Assembly: GCA_038373865.1 (NCBI GenBank)
Contig: JAXGGA010002392.1
Span: 59,743 to 123,742 of the forward strand
DNA from: Uloborus plumipes
Lineage: Eukaryota; Arthropoda; Arachnida; Araneae; Uloboridae
DNA length: 64,000 nucleotides
Direction of reading: 5' to 3'
The notes under the pieces are model-generated. The model did not search any database. It saw only the letters and a list, made by a program, of their open reading frames with translations, and was not told the origin of the DNA. Below are positions 21,781 to 34,397 of this stretch, piece by piece. Position 1 is the first letter of the stretch. Each line of letters begins with the position of its first letter. A program made the translations under genes and the position numbers.

Positions 21781-22050
21781 GATTTTTTTCTACGGAGGAA
21801 CTGTAACAGTTACACTCTTTAAAAGGTGCGACAAAACTTTATTTATTCGTTAATTTCTTTTTACGTGTCTATTTCATCTGATGAGAGGGGTATATTTTGC
21901 TTTTTGAAATCAGCTCTAAGTGCTAAAAAGGTATGTTTGACATAATTTTCAGTCTCAGATAATCAAGAGAATAATGATCAGATGCGAGAATGCCGATGTC
22001 GATGTACGGGAAAGTAGGCTCGTTTAGTTCTTGACAGAACTTCTTGTTTT

Positions 22051-22820
22051 TTTAGAGAAAGAACAGCTTTTGCCAAAAGGATGCGTATGTTAATGGAAGC
22101 GAAAGAGTTGGATCTTAGTTTTCTACAGTACCCTCAGTGACAGTTAACACTTGTAGCGATGTCAGGTGAATAGAATCTATTGAAAGTAGAGTTTATCGCA
22201 TAAATAATGAAAAAAAAGTTAATGTCTCCGCCGGTAAACTAATTTACTGTATCCATGTAGTTAATTTCTACCAATGAAATATGATTTCCTCACCATAAAA
22301 ACCAACTATTTTATGAGGCGATAATTTTGGTTCACGACTAAGGTAGCGAAAAATAATATTTTATCAGTAAGTATTTTAAAATTAATATAATCTCAATCAC
22401 CAAATAAGAAAAACATTATACGTTTTTTCAGTTTTGAATAACGTACCTGAAAATTTCGTAGCTATGAAGGTTATACTTATTTAAAGAAAACAAATCAAGA
22501 CTAAGGTATTTAGATGTAAACTCTTTTAATATAAGTGTGCCTTACCAATACATAGTACCACACCATATTCGTACGAATACAAATTATTTGATCCTTATAT
22601 ATAAAGTCTATAAAGTCAAAGTTATCATGGCAGAGTAAATTAACGTAAGACATTTAAGAGCAAACAATGACGGAAAGTTTTCTGTGTATTTCAAATATTC
22701 AGTGTAAAATGATATTTAAAACTGGTGGTGGAGAACTAGAATATTTTGTTTTCTCGCACCTCATTCTATTTCAAATAAAATTACTCAATATTGCTTTGTA
22801 CATTAGTATAAACTTTACAA
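22051..22820. other. Non-coding stretch
   Basis: AT-rich. Nothing recognised. Confidence 0.4.
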
Positions 22821-24119
22821 TGTAGGGGAGAGTGGTAATGAATGGGCCATGGTGATGAATGGGCCACTAACAAAATATGAAAAAGTATTTGCATGATTTT
22901 TTTTTGATGCCACCAATAGATGTAGCTATTTGTTCTACTAAACTCATCCAATTTTCATTCGTTTGCGCTGAGCCATTTTCAAACTAGAGTGGCATGGTCA
23001 AGAATTTGACTGAAAAGTAAGTTTTTCCCTTTTTAGTAAAACATTTCCTAGCTAAAATGTACCAAGTATTTCACTGCATACATATGTATAAGTTAGTCTT
23101 TCCATATCTATAAACTAATCTTAAGATGTATTTTGATGTTATCTAAATTCAATATACTCAAAAAACCTAACTGTATTCCAAAAGTATAGGTGGGGCTGAA
23201 TGGGCCACTATGTCATGGTAATGAATGGGCCACCTAAATATTGTTTTTCTTCCTTTTCTTTGGATTTTCGCATTAATATGAAACACAACTGACTGTCATA
23301 GATAGATTAAGATTACTGTCGTCAAAATAGGTTTGTAGTAACTTCTAAATATAATTTGCAGATCTATATTATATTCCTATAGTACAATAGACCTCTGGTC
23401 GCAGTGCGCGGCTTGAAAAAGCCCCCCTCTCTCCTTCATATTATATTCCTCACAGTACAATTTCATTTTCTTTCTTGGTAACTTAAGTTAGATATTTTTT
23501 ATTCCCGATGTCCAGTAAATTTTGCAAAAATTTTTTTTGAATTTTGACAACTTTAAAAATGAAGATGAAGTTTTTGAAAGTGATTTTTAATATTATTTTT
23601 GAAATATATAAATTTTGTTAAATCATAGTGTGTATTATCTGTTTTTTTTTATATATATTTGATGTTATTTATTTCTTACAATCTCATTATTTAGTCATTT
23701 TTCTGCTACAATTGGTATGCATCAGTTTTATTTTAATTGCATCAGTTTTGATGTTTATATAATTCTAAATCAGTATGATTTTGTATCATCATGTCAAGTG
23801 CCACATTTATTTTGTTATTTTCAGCAAAAAAAAAAAGATTAAATCCACATGTTTTCATTGAATTCATTTAGTGGCCCATTCATTACCTTCGATGGCCCAT
23901 TCAGCCCCATAGGTGGGGTTGAATGGGCCAAATTTCAAAATTTTTATTTTCTATTATAATTCATTATAGACAGGTGCTAATCTAACTTTTATGATTTTTT
24001 TAGATAGCCAGATGAGTAAAGTAACTAAAACACCAATTTAAAGTTAAAACAAAGTGTTAGAAAAAATTACAAACATTCAAAACCAAAAAGTGGCCCATTC
24101 ATTACCACTCTCCCCTACA
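22821..24119. mobile_element. Non-autonomous DNA transposon with perfect 29-bp terminal repeats
   Basis: The left end begins TGTAGGGGAGAGTGGTAATG at 22821 and the right end (24091-24119) is its exact complement over 29 bp. TA at 22823-22824 and 24116-24117 fits a TA target duplication with ends GGGGAGAGTGG. The motif AATGGGCCA recurs inside (22840, 22857, 23205, 23224 and, inverted, 23873-23931). The interior is AT-rich and has no open frame. Perfect ends over 1.3 kb suggest recent movement. Confidence 0.85.
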
Positions 24120-25570
24120 TTCTTATTTTTCAAATTTTCTGTTAATATATTCTTTTATTTGTGATTGTATGTGCTTAAAAGGTACGAAAGAGGTTCAAGT
24201 AAACCCATTTATTTAAAAATATAATATGTACTCATTATTGTATTCATGAAATATTAATTTCTTAATCTCTATTAATCTCTTACGTTGATAAAACGCCATT
24301 TTGTTAGTCCCTCTCCCTGATGAGAAAAAAATTTTCAAAATTGGAAATTCACAAGTTTCTTCAATGAAAAAAATAGCTAAAATAATAAATAATTTTCATC
24401 ACTAAAATATTGTTAAAAATTTTGTCATCAAATTTCCAGTTTGGCGGCATTAATCGCCAAACCAAAAGCACATCTATTCGCGAATCAATGAACTCTGTAA
24501 AACGTGTTTCACGACTAGAGCAGTGCAGATACAGTGTAAACAACAACCAGATTCTCTCTCCGTGCTAGTGTTCCGTAACAGTATAAATCCGTGAGCAGTT
24601 TCTTCTTTTTCTTCTCTTCTTCTTCTTTTTTTTTTTTTTTTTTGCTTCACGAAAGAAGGAAATGTTAGATTGAACATTTTGAAACATAAAGAGATCCTAA
24701 TCGCAGCATTACGACGTTGTCAGGTTAGATTTTCCCCAACAATAATTTAATGATAAGTAAGTTGTTTGTCCAGTATTTCGACTTTTTGTAATTCACTAGT
24801 TGTAAAGCAACCAAGAGCAGGAGCTTAGAATCTATGTATTTGTTGAAAAATATTGATATTTTTTATCCAAAAAAATATTTATCTTAATATTTTTAAAAAA
24901 TTCTTTAAACAATTGTTATTTTTCTACTATCGAGAATAAATAGTTGCAAAGATTCTCAATTTGAAGTATCCATGACAGAGACTACATAAAAGTTCAATGT
25001 GGATATAAATTGTATCAAAACTTTCATTAAAATAAATTTCATTGTCTAATTTCAAGTCTTTTTCTAGCGTATAATCAAACAAAGAAAATAAAAGAAAAAA
25101 TCAATTTTATCCTCAATTTTCCTCACCTGACCCTATTGGGTGAAAAAAAAAAAAAAAAACTTTGGTATTGAAAATTCCGGAATCTCATTCTTACAAACCA
25201 GCTTTACTATCTAGAAAAGTACTGGAAAAACTAAGTTTAGAGATTTAAAATGATATCACATTCCTAAAATATTGTCTTATATGATTAAATAAAACGTGCC
25301 TGAACGTTTGGCGGCATGAAAGAGATTGCTTTAAGAAATAGTTTCCAATGTAGTATATGAACTAATATGAAAGTAGCTAAATAAGATAAAATTTACTTTG
25401 AAAAATGTTAACGGATTTCTTTAGTGAAAAGAAACTATCATTCGGCCACGGTGAAGTAAAAGCAGCGCAACCTTGATCCAGCACCTTTCAGACGCTTTGA
25501 TTTGAAGGACTTTGAAACGAGAAATTGAAGGACTTTGTGTCCACGACAAACTCAATGTGTAAAAGTCATC
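24120..25570. other. Non-coding stretch
   Basis: Simple A and T runs (24601-24642, 25144-25160). No gene or element ends recognised. Confidence 0.4.
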
Positions 25571-25574
25571 ATTA

Positions 25575-25692
25575 GCTCAAACAGAGGATCTTCGACTGGT
25601 TGGCATCAAGCCCCCAACTTTCCAGTTTCGAGTCCAACGCCTTACCGATCTAACCATCACGTCTTCGCTGAAAGAGCGCAGTGGTGGAAGAG
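25575..25692 (-). repeat. tRNA-Ser-derived SINE or tRNA pseudogene
   Basis: On the minus strand the sequence GTGATGG…GGTAAGGCGTTGGACTCGAAA follows tRNA-Ser(CGA) from the D arm through the anticodon stem-loop (loop CTCGAAA). The long variable arm (GGGGGC…GATGCC) and the T-arm (CCAGTCGAAGATCC) are degenerate. It cannot fold as an intact tRNA, so it is a SINE head or pseudogene. Confidence 0.6.
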
Positions 25693-26285
25693 CTTCCGTT
25701 CTCCTGTTCTAACTATGCTAAAATAATAATTTAAAAAAAGGGGGGGGGGTCAACTTTCCTTCCCCCTCCAGAACCCTTGACTTTGAGTTCCATCTTTTTC
25801 ATTAAGTTCCATCAAGTTCCAACAGCTCAAATTAATCTGTTCTTACTCTGTAGACCTGAGTTCACTATTAAGCCAAGATAATTCGTTGTTGTAATCCTAT
25901 TATGAAAATAGCGGACCGGAAACATTCCCTCAACTCTAACACGTCTGAGAGAATTTGGAAAATTTAATTACATCATAAGTGTGATATTAATCAAAATTAT
26001 AAAATATTTTTAATATTATGAGATGCAGATTAATGACAAAAGTTATTTGTTCGTTCAAAAGCTTTTCGAGTAGGCGACAGATTATCTCTTCACTTCTCTT
26101 ACCTGCACCATTGACCAACAAAAGCATTTAGCATTTTTTTCCCGCCATGAAGAGAAAACGCGAGCTTTTGTGAAAACAATCGATTCCCTCTTCAACGACC
26201 CCAATTTGTTGCCTCCCCTTTCGAGTACCGCGCCTCATTGTTTTTAATTGCCTCTTCCTCCTTTCATGCCGACTCCGATCGATAG

Positions 26286-26441
26286 ATGGCGCTCGGAACT
26301 CAATGGCAGCCTCGTGAGATAGAGACGACCACTCACTGCATACACGACGAATTAGAAAAAGAAAAAAAAATCGCCGTTCGAAACGCTTGCGGCTGGATGT
26401 TCGACGATCAAATCGTCTGCAATGAGTGCAATATGGTGTGT
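26286..26441 (+). CDS. Candidate 5' coding exon, unidentified
   Basis: A Met codon at 26286 opens 52 codons (MALGTQWQPREIETTTHCIH …, later NACGWMFDDQIVCNECNMVC) that end exactly at a strong donor GTGAGT (26442). The surrounding 26130-26450 has more CG dinucleotides than the flanks, as in a first exon. Against it, no downstream exon is seen in the window, a stop appears soon after if unspliced, and no family is recognised. It contains four cysteines but no clear zinc motif. Confidence 0.25.
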
Positions 26442-26924
26442 GTGAGTCTCCTGATGGGGTTCAGAAAGAGAGATTCCGTGGATAAACGAATGGAAATCTC
26501 CGAACTGCGTTATGATATGCAATAGCCAATCATATGTTTTGTTTAGATTGCGAGCACCTTAGTGTAAATTTCGTGAAAGGATCTCAGCAACTGCGACTCT
26601 TCCATGAATAGTAAATCTACAATATTGCTCTTGTGAAATTAAAGGTAAATATTCTGTTTTTATAAGGCAGCAGAAAAAAAAAACGAATAAAAATTCATCT
26701 ACTTAAGATGTGTCAAACAATGCATGTGCGAAATATTTTTCGAATTATACTATTAATGTTTGCACAAAAGATGTACATGTGTACATTTTAAAGAAAAATT
26801 TAAAACTCTAAAAAAATGAAACTTGTTTTTACTCTTGACTTTTCAAACTGCTTTCTTAATTTGTGTAATTAATTGCATCTTTAACTGAACATTTAATTTT
26901 AATCTCTGAGTACTATTAAAAAAA

Positions 26925-26951
26925 AAAAACACACACACACACACACACACA
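26925..26951. repeat. (AC)n microsatellite
   Basis: An A run followed by about 11 AC units. Confidence 0.9.
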
Positions 26952-27411
26952 AAATAATTCCCGAAAGTAGCTTTAACTTGCGACGCACAAAAATGTGATC
27001 TATAGAAATAGAAATGCAATATTTGGTGAGGAGAAAGTTACATTAGGACTATGATAAATAAAGTATATTATGTCAATTATGGTATACAACACACCTGAAT
27101 TTTTGGTGTGATTTCAAATGAATGATATATTTCTTCTTTAGATTATGTAACAATATAACATTAACGGCAAAAAAAAAAAAAAAAAGAATGTAGCTAGAAA
27201 TTGCTTAGATCCTTTATTTAACTCGAATGCGTCGAACTGAAGTCTGATGAAAGATTTCGAATGCTTGAAAATTTTCTGAATGTCGAGAATTTTGTACTTG
27301 GAAATTATGGATACAAGTTCAATATGGAATCAATCTTCAGTGAATTCCAATCAAATGTTTCACAAAAAACACTCTAAATGTGGAAATCCCTATGAAATAA
27401 AATAAGTAGTA

Positions 27412-29261
27412 GGGTCAATTGGAATAACTTGAAACAGAATTCCAATGTTTCATTTTAAGATAGATTAAGAACCTTTCCCTTCCTCTTTTGGATGAACTAA
27501 ACACAAAATTCCATGCATTATGTCATACTTTTTAAGAGTAGTTGTATTTGAAAAATTTTACATTATGGCTGTTTGGTTGACAATTAAATCCTGCTTAAAG
27601 GCACTCAGCTTCTTTTCATTTGACCCGGAGAATAAGGGATAAATAAAAGCAGTGATTTATTTCTCAATGAGGTAGGCGTTGTTAGATAATATGGGCGAAG
27701 TAGGAAAAAATTAGTTTTGTTAATCTGATAACGCTATTCGCTTCTAAGGATACTAGAAAACATCATGTTTTCATAGACTGCAAAACTTCATATATAAGGG
27801 CGATTCTCTGTAAACTGGTAATTGGCTGTCCGGACTGAGTATTTTAAAAATAATAAAGTGTAATAAACTAATTATCGCTCTTAATACAAGTAAAGCATTA
27901 ATACTTTGTGGCCCAATTGTATTTGGAGTGATAACAGTTTAATTTATTTTTCTAGAAATTATCTAAGCACCAAAAACACAGTCCCCTGGCTGTCCCAATC
28001 CCATAGTCTAACTGTTAAAGGTAGTATTTCAAAAACCTATTAACACTACATAAATTTGGCAATTAATATCTAAAAGTAGAATAATGAAGCTATATTTTTC
28101 TTATGAAATAAGGTATAATTACGTATTTCTAAAACCTAAAATTGTCATGTAAATTCTGTCCGGAGTTTTTTCAAACAGTCCCCTGCAACAAATTTACAGC
28201 TGTAATACGAAAAATCGATAACTTTTGCAAATTTTGTTTGGCATGAAGTTTAAAGTAATCATTGTGAATTTTCCGAAATCGCCGAGAACGGTGTTGAAAC
28301 GCTAATTTGCTTAGTTTTAGAGCCACATTTGTGATGAAAGTATGTATCAGGGTCGTTGCGAAAACAGTCCTCTGGGAAGTGATTTTATTAATGTCAATTA
28401 ATTTAATTATAAAACATATTAGTTATTATGTTCATGATTTGTGCCTGAATTTATAGGTAGTCTCGTATCTAATTATGTTCCAATAGTTTTGCAGATATTA
28501 CGCAACGAAGAGCAAAAACACAGTCACCTGGCACAGTCCCCTGCCTAGTTATACTAGGCGAGGGACTTACCCCCTATCATGATTTATCAGAAAAACACAA
28601 ACTTCAATTGGCCCTCTTACAAACTAAAGTAATAGATTCATTTTCTGAGGAATAGTATTATAATTATACGAACATTTCAAAAAACCGTGCTCGGACAGAT
28701 TTCGTGTGAAAAATGACGAGTTTACAGAGAATCGCCCATATACAGAATTTGTGTAGAGCTTTAAGAAGCTCTGCACTAACGATACTCAACCTATGGCTTA
28801 GGTTGCACGTGACCTGCTGATTCCTCGGAATGAAATCTGACATTACTTAAAAAGAAAAATTATCAAGAGAATAAAATTATTAGAAAAAAAATTTAAAGCA
28901 CAAAAAAGTGATTTACTTAAAAGTTACATCTTCCAAAACTACCAGACAGATGACAAACTTACTTGCTTCCATTTACTCCAGAGTACAGAATCTATGGGCT
29001 AAATAAAATTTCTTAAATTGCTGGGGGAGGGATGGAGATGTAAAATCACTAAATTTTAGCAACAACTTTTTTTTGCAGTGTCAAGTTAAAACTATACGGA
29101 GGCCTATACAGTTTTTTGATAACACCCGGAAATCATCTCATAATCTTCGTATTGTTGCTTAGAATTCACTCAGTAATAGATTACTTTCAAAAATTACCAA
29201 AATTTTGGTAAAGAAGTTTGGTTATAACTACCCCTTGTTTTGCGTTTACCCCAACTGACCC
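27412..29261. mobile_element. TA-flanked non-autonomous element (outer), holding another inside
   Basis: Ends GGGTCAATTGG (27412) and, inverted, GGGTCAGTTGG (to 29261), each with TA outside. The repeats are short and the interior is degenerate. A second element with its own inverted ends sits at 27798-28737, so this one is older. Non-coding. Confidence 0.6.
27798..28737. mobile_element. Nested element with GGGCGATTCTCTGTAAACT ends
   Basis: Left end GGGCGATTCTCTGTAAACT at 27798, exact complement at 28719-28737; flanks ATATAA and ATATAC. The motif ACAGTCCCCTG or close variants recurs inside (around 27980, 28171, 28365, 28520, 28538). ~940 bp without an open frame. Confidence 0.8.
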
Positions 29262-30796
29262 TACACGTATAACAAAAACTTATAAAAACAGTTATATAAT
29301 CTTCCTAAAGTAGCTAAGTGTAACTAAATCAACATTAACTTTTTATAAGACAATTTGTTTTAATTTGTTAACGTAATATTAAGGTAGTTTTTATGAGCTA
29401 AGAGTGGGGTTCGAGAAAGGAAATTCTTTTACTCTATTGAAAATATTTCATTTAACTTTTGGTCCTACCTTTTTTTGGAAGGTGGGTACTTAAACAGAGC
29501 TTGGTGGTAAGTTAATTCCTACTGTCTTGTAAAAAGTTTAAATCCCCTTAGTTCAACATATGTGTTTAATTCGCTTGAATGATAGATAAAATGGGTAAAC
29601 TATTCCTTGGACCTCTGCTGAGGGACTTTTGTAAATAATTGAAAGCTGATGTAAATATCATCAAAAGGACTGAAACTATTGGGGAGCTGAAAAAACTATA
29701 GCACTCACGTTATAACTGCTGAAATTTTCAGCAGTGCAACGAATCAGCTGCGAGGAAAAGGCCTTGCTACGAGAACCTTTAGATCAAATTCTAATCCGCT
29801 GTTTAGCTCCCCCCCCCCTCCCCTCCAAAAAAAAACTTTTCGATTTCAATTTCTGGTTGTCTTGTCCATTGTTTTGTGTACTTATCTACTATTAGCAGTT
29901 TAATGGTTGATTTTATTAGGTTGCATGTCGCAAGAGCCTTAATAGGTTATACTTCGACTTTTAGCAGAAATTGACTGAAGTTCAAAAATCCGTACTTGGC
30001 ACTTGATTTTACGTGCAGCTTGGGACTAAGAAAGGGGCTCGTAAAACCAAAAGTTCGTGAAATCGTAGTTTCTAGAAAAGATACTTTGGGACCGGTAAGC
30101 TGTTCATAGATTCGTTAATGTTCATAAATTAGAAGCTCATAAAATCGAACGTCAACTGTAATTGGATATGCATTTGCATACAAGCCTTCAAGATTTTAAT
30201 TAAAAAATAGTAATATAAATTTTTTAAACAAAATAATATTAACAACTTTAATATATTATTAATTTCACTGGTGGCAATGTTAGAGTCCCTTCAAAATTAA
30301 TAAGCAGAGCGGGGCCCCGTCAGCCCGCACGAAAGTTAGAAGAAGCACGAGGGTACTTTGTATTGGAAAAGGAAAATACGTGATTTTATTATGCTTAAGA
30401 ACTGTTAGTCATCAATAATATCGTTAATTTTTACCGAGAAACCCATTGCATAGGAATGAAAATTACTGTGCCATGACGCTTCTACCACCATACGATGCCA
30501 CCTGTGAGAATCTAATAGCTATTATGGGGTCGCCAATCAACAGACCTAACAGATGGGCCCAGAAAATACTGAGTAATTTGTTCTTGTGTTTGAGGCGAAC
30601 TTTTAGGCGGATGACGATTGCCGATATTTTCGAGCAACTGCAAGACAAGCTCTGCTCTTGAAACATATCACAGGTTTTTGATGGTCAACCAAGGTTATTA
30701 TGAAGCTTAACAAAATCCTCCTTTTATTGTTCAATCATTCAGATTTGCATATAATACACCAAATTTAATACCTGATAAGTCGATAGGTTAGATGAT
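29262..30796. other. Non-coding stretch with one unexplained open frame
   Basis: AT-rich. An open frame at 30446-30661 (reading CAMTLLPPYDATCENL early, ending FEQLQDKLCS) has a less AT-rich composition than its surroundings, but I recognise no family and see no splice context. It is left uncalled. Confidence 0.35.
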
Positions 30797-33403
30797 CCAG
30801 TTATGGCCACTACACCGGTTATGGCCACTTCCTGTCAATTTCTCCAATATTTTATTTTTTTATACTTATATAACCAATCAGGTAAAATCTTACAACAAAA
30901 ACAAACCCTTCTTTATTATTTGCAACCTCATTGGTTCATTTTTTTGAATATGTGACTTTCAAGAAAAATAAATATTTTAGAATATGTTCTTTGCTCATAA
31001 CTGTTAAGATTTTTGTTAAGGAACAAGGTTTTCCCATTCCTTTGACATCTGACTTCGAGAAACTGAAATTGTTCTTAAAACTGATTGACATTTGCTTTTA
31101 TGAACTAAGCTTTCGTTCGATTTTGATTTTACATTAAAAATAGTTATTTTTAATATTTAATAGAGGTTGGCCAAAACTGGAGCATGAAATCTATTAGATG
31201 TACTAGTTTTGGCCACATAATTCATTATTAAAATTGTTTGTAAATAAAATAATTTGAAGTATGGGTTACTCTATAAAAACCTAACACTATCATATCTCCG
31301 AAGGATAACACAAAAATTATTTGACCTAGAAAGCATTTTTATTTTTTTATTTGTCTGAAATACTTTTTCCGATGTTATCCTATTTAAATTAATCAATCCT
31401 TCATTTAGTTTTTCCTAGAGTAATTCTACTTGTACTGTGCAATTGAGTTACGAGGTTAGAAGAGAAAAATAACGTTCTTTACTTTAAATATGATTCTGGG
31501 ACTAGCCTGGGCCTTTAATGATGAAAATGTCATTATCCTGCCACTAAAATAAAGCCATTCTCCAGGTTTTATTTTTAAAGCGCTGGTAATACATCCAATA
31601 GAATTGAAGGATTTATTTCCAAAACCAAAACATTAGTTTGAAAACAGAGATTATGATTTATAAAAAAGCTAAAATTAGCAGACGATAAATAAAAAAATGC
31701 AGCAAACGTGCACGTTTTTAACTCTAACGTGAATAGGTGTGAATTATTCCTGATATCCGAAATTCTCTTTTATGGCCTGGTGATAAACCTGTTACAGCTG
31801 GTAAACAAGAAGTTCTGTCAAGAACTAAACGAGCCTACTTTCCCGTACATCGATATCGGCATTCTAGCATCTGATCAATATTCTATTAATTATCTGAAAC
31901 TGAAAATTATGTCAAACATACCTTTATAGCACTTAAAGCTGATTTCTAAAAGCAAAATATACCCCTCCCATCAGATGAAATAGACACGTAAAAAGTAAAT
32001 AAACGAGTCAATAAAGTTTTGTCGCACCATTTAAAGAACGTAACTGTCATAGTTCTTCCGTAGAAAAATTCCACAACCGTTTTCAAAAGAAAAAAAAAAT
32101 AAATAAAAGAACAAAGAACATCAAAACACATTTAATCAAAGAAAGAAAAAAAATCGTTATAAAATGTCTCGAATTTCATTTTTAATCCGTTGCCAGTTAA
32201 TAAATATAAATAAAGAATAAAATGCTCTCGTGAATGAAAAATTTTTGTTAACAAAAAAAAATCGTCTGCCAAAAAAAAAAAAAACAATAGTTATAAATTA
32301 AACAAAACAAATAAATAAATAAACAAAAAATCGTCTGACAAGTCAGTCCTTTTTTCTGAGCCTGCATTTCCGCCATGTTTGCGTTGTCGGAAAAGGAATC
32401 AGAGTCCTCACAGAAGATTATTCAGAAAAGTACTTTACAATACATTATTTAACAAAACCATTTTCTTGCAAAGTTAGTTTGAAGGAAATCCGCCTTGAAG
32501 TTCAGAATCAACATTCAATTTAAATTTCTCCGTAGGCGCTCATGTTAACATTTTTTCTGAACGGTTCATCATTGAACGAAAAATGGTTCAAATTGAAAAG
32601 TGAAATATAGGAATGAACCTCTCCAAAATCTTTCGAACAAAAAAAAGTTTATTCAATTCGGACGGTTCACGAAAAAGTTATTAGGTGGGGAAAGGTTGTT
32701 TGAACGGTTCAATGTTGAACGAAAAAAATGTTCAAATTGAAAATTTAAATACGGTAATGAAGCATCCTTGCCGAGATCTTTTGAACAAAAAAAAGTTTGT
32801 TTAAATCGGACTGTTCATTCAAAAGTTATTAGGTGTGAGAGCTTGTTTGAACGGTTCAATGTTGAACGAAAAATTGTTCAAATCGGAAATTTAAAAACGG
32901 GAATGAAGTATTCTTGATAAGATCTTTCGAACAAAAAAAAGTTTATTCAATTCGGACGGTTGACTTAAAAGTTATTAGGTGGGGAAAGGTTGCTTGAACT
33001 GTTCAATGTTGAACGAAAAATTGTTCAAATCGGAAATGTAAATACGGGAATGAAGTATCCTTGATAAGATCTTTCGAACAAAAAAAAGTTTGTTCAAATC
33101 GGACTGTTCATTAAAAAGTTAGTATCGCGAGGCAGGTTGTTTGAACGGTTCAAAGTTGAACCAAAAATTGTTCAAATCGAAAAATCAAATATGGGAATGA
33201 GCTGTACTCGCCGAGATCTTTCCAACAAAAAAAAAATTTGTTCAAATCGGAATGTTCAATCAAAAATTATTAGGGGGGGACAGACAGACCGACCGACCGA
33301 CCGACAGACCGACACACAAATTCTCCATCTCAATACCCTACTTTCAAATTTTTATTTTTTCGATATTCATTTTACCTTTTTATTTCTTTTTGGCTTTTTT
33401 TTA

Positions 33404-33887
33404 ACTTGGCGATATTTTTTGGACTTGGCGATATTTTTTGGGCTTGGCGATATTTTTTGGGCTTGGCGATATTTTTTGGGCTTGGCGATATTTTTTGGGC
33501 TTGGCGATATTTTTTGGGCTTGGCGATATTTTTTGGGCTTGGCGATATTTTTTGGACTTGGCGATATTTTTTGGGCTTGGCGATATTTTTTGGGCTTGGC
33601 GATATTTTTTGGGCTTGGCGATATTTTTTGGACTTGGCGATATTTTTTGGGCTTGGCGATATTTTTTGGGCTTGGCGATATTTTTTGGGCTTAGCGATAT
33701 TTTTTGGGCTTGGCGATAATTTTTGGGCTTGGCGATATTTTTTGGGCTTGGCGATATTTTTTGGGCTTGGCGATATTTTTTGGGCTTGGCGATATTTTTT
33801 GGACTTGGCGATATTTTTTGGGCTTGGCGATATTTTTTGGACTTGGCGATATTTTTTGGGCTTGGCGATATTTTTTGGGTTTGGCGG
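33404..33887. repeat. 19-bp minisatellite, ~25 copies
   Basis: The unit CTTGGCGATATTTTTTGGG is tandemly repeated with few changes (GGA for GGG, one TTAGCG, one GATAATT). As 19 is not divisible by 3, all three frames of either strand stay open for long stretches, giving false repetitive proteins. The same unit is present 3 times in copy A and ~4 times at 34335-34397. Confidence 0.97.
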
Positions 33888-34334
33888 TTCACTTAAAAGT
33901 TATTAGGTGGGGAAAGGTTGCTTGAACGGTTCAATGTTGAACGAAAAATTGTTCAAATCGAAAATGTAGATACGGGAATGAAGTATCCTTGAAAAGACCT
34001 TTCGAACAAAAAAAAGTTTGTTCAAATCGGACTGTTCATTCAAAAGTTAGTATCGCGGGACCGGTTGTTTGAACGGCTCAAAGTTGAACCAAAAATTGTT
34101 CAAATCGAAAAATCAAATATGGGAATGAGCTGTACTCGCCGAGATCTTTCCAACAAAAAAAAGTTTGTCCAAATCGGAATGTTCATTCAAAAGTTATTAG
34201 GGGGGGACAGACAGACCGACAGACCGACAGACCGACCGACACACAAATTCCCCATCTCAATACCCTACTTTCAAATTTTTAATTTTTCGATATTTATTTC
34301 ATTTTTTTGTTTCTTTTTGACTTTTTTTTACTTG

Positions 34335-34397
34335 GCGATATTTTTTGGACTTGGCGATATTTTTTGAACTTGGCGATATTTTTTGGACTTGGCGACA
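34335..34397. repeat. Short 19-bp minisatellite array
   Basis: About 3-4 units of ACTTGGCGATATTTTTTGG at the 5' end of Helentron-like copy B. This is the equivalent of 20488-20556 in copy A. Confidence 0.9.

Larger units (their letters stand above)
20426..22050 (+). mobile_element. Helentron-like non-autonomous element (DINE/HINE type), copy A
   Basis: Near the left end is the subterminal repeat AGCCTACTTTCCCGT (20431-20445). Its exact complement ACGGGAAAGTAGGCT lies near the right end (22006-22020). The perfect hairpin AGTTCT-TGAC-AGAACT (22026-22041) follows ten bases before the end. Between them are three 19-bp minisatellite units (20488-20556), a (GTCT/GTCG) microsatellite (20620-20657) and about four degenerate ~150-bp repeats built on TTTGAACAA…TTCAAC…CCGTTCAA (20660-21245), followed by a T-rich part. 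This order matches Helentron-derived DINE/HINE elements. No Rep/helicase frame is present. An inverted longer copy is at 31802-34473. Confidence 0.8.

Noticed and set aside
30446..30661. 71-codon frame MHRNENYCAMTLLPPYDAT…
   Set aside because: Composition is better than its surroundings, but no homologue is recognised and open frames of similar length exist on the opposite strand. Left uncalled.
33137..33925. Long repetitive open frames (DIFWAWRYFLGLAIFFGLG-type, 93-185 codons) in several frames of both strands
   Set aside because: They are the translation of the 19-bp minisatellite; as 19 is not a multiple of 3 every frame stays open. No start context, splice sites or family.
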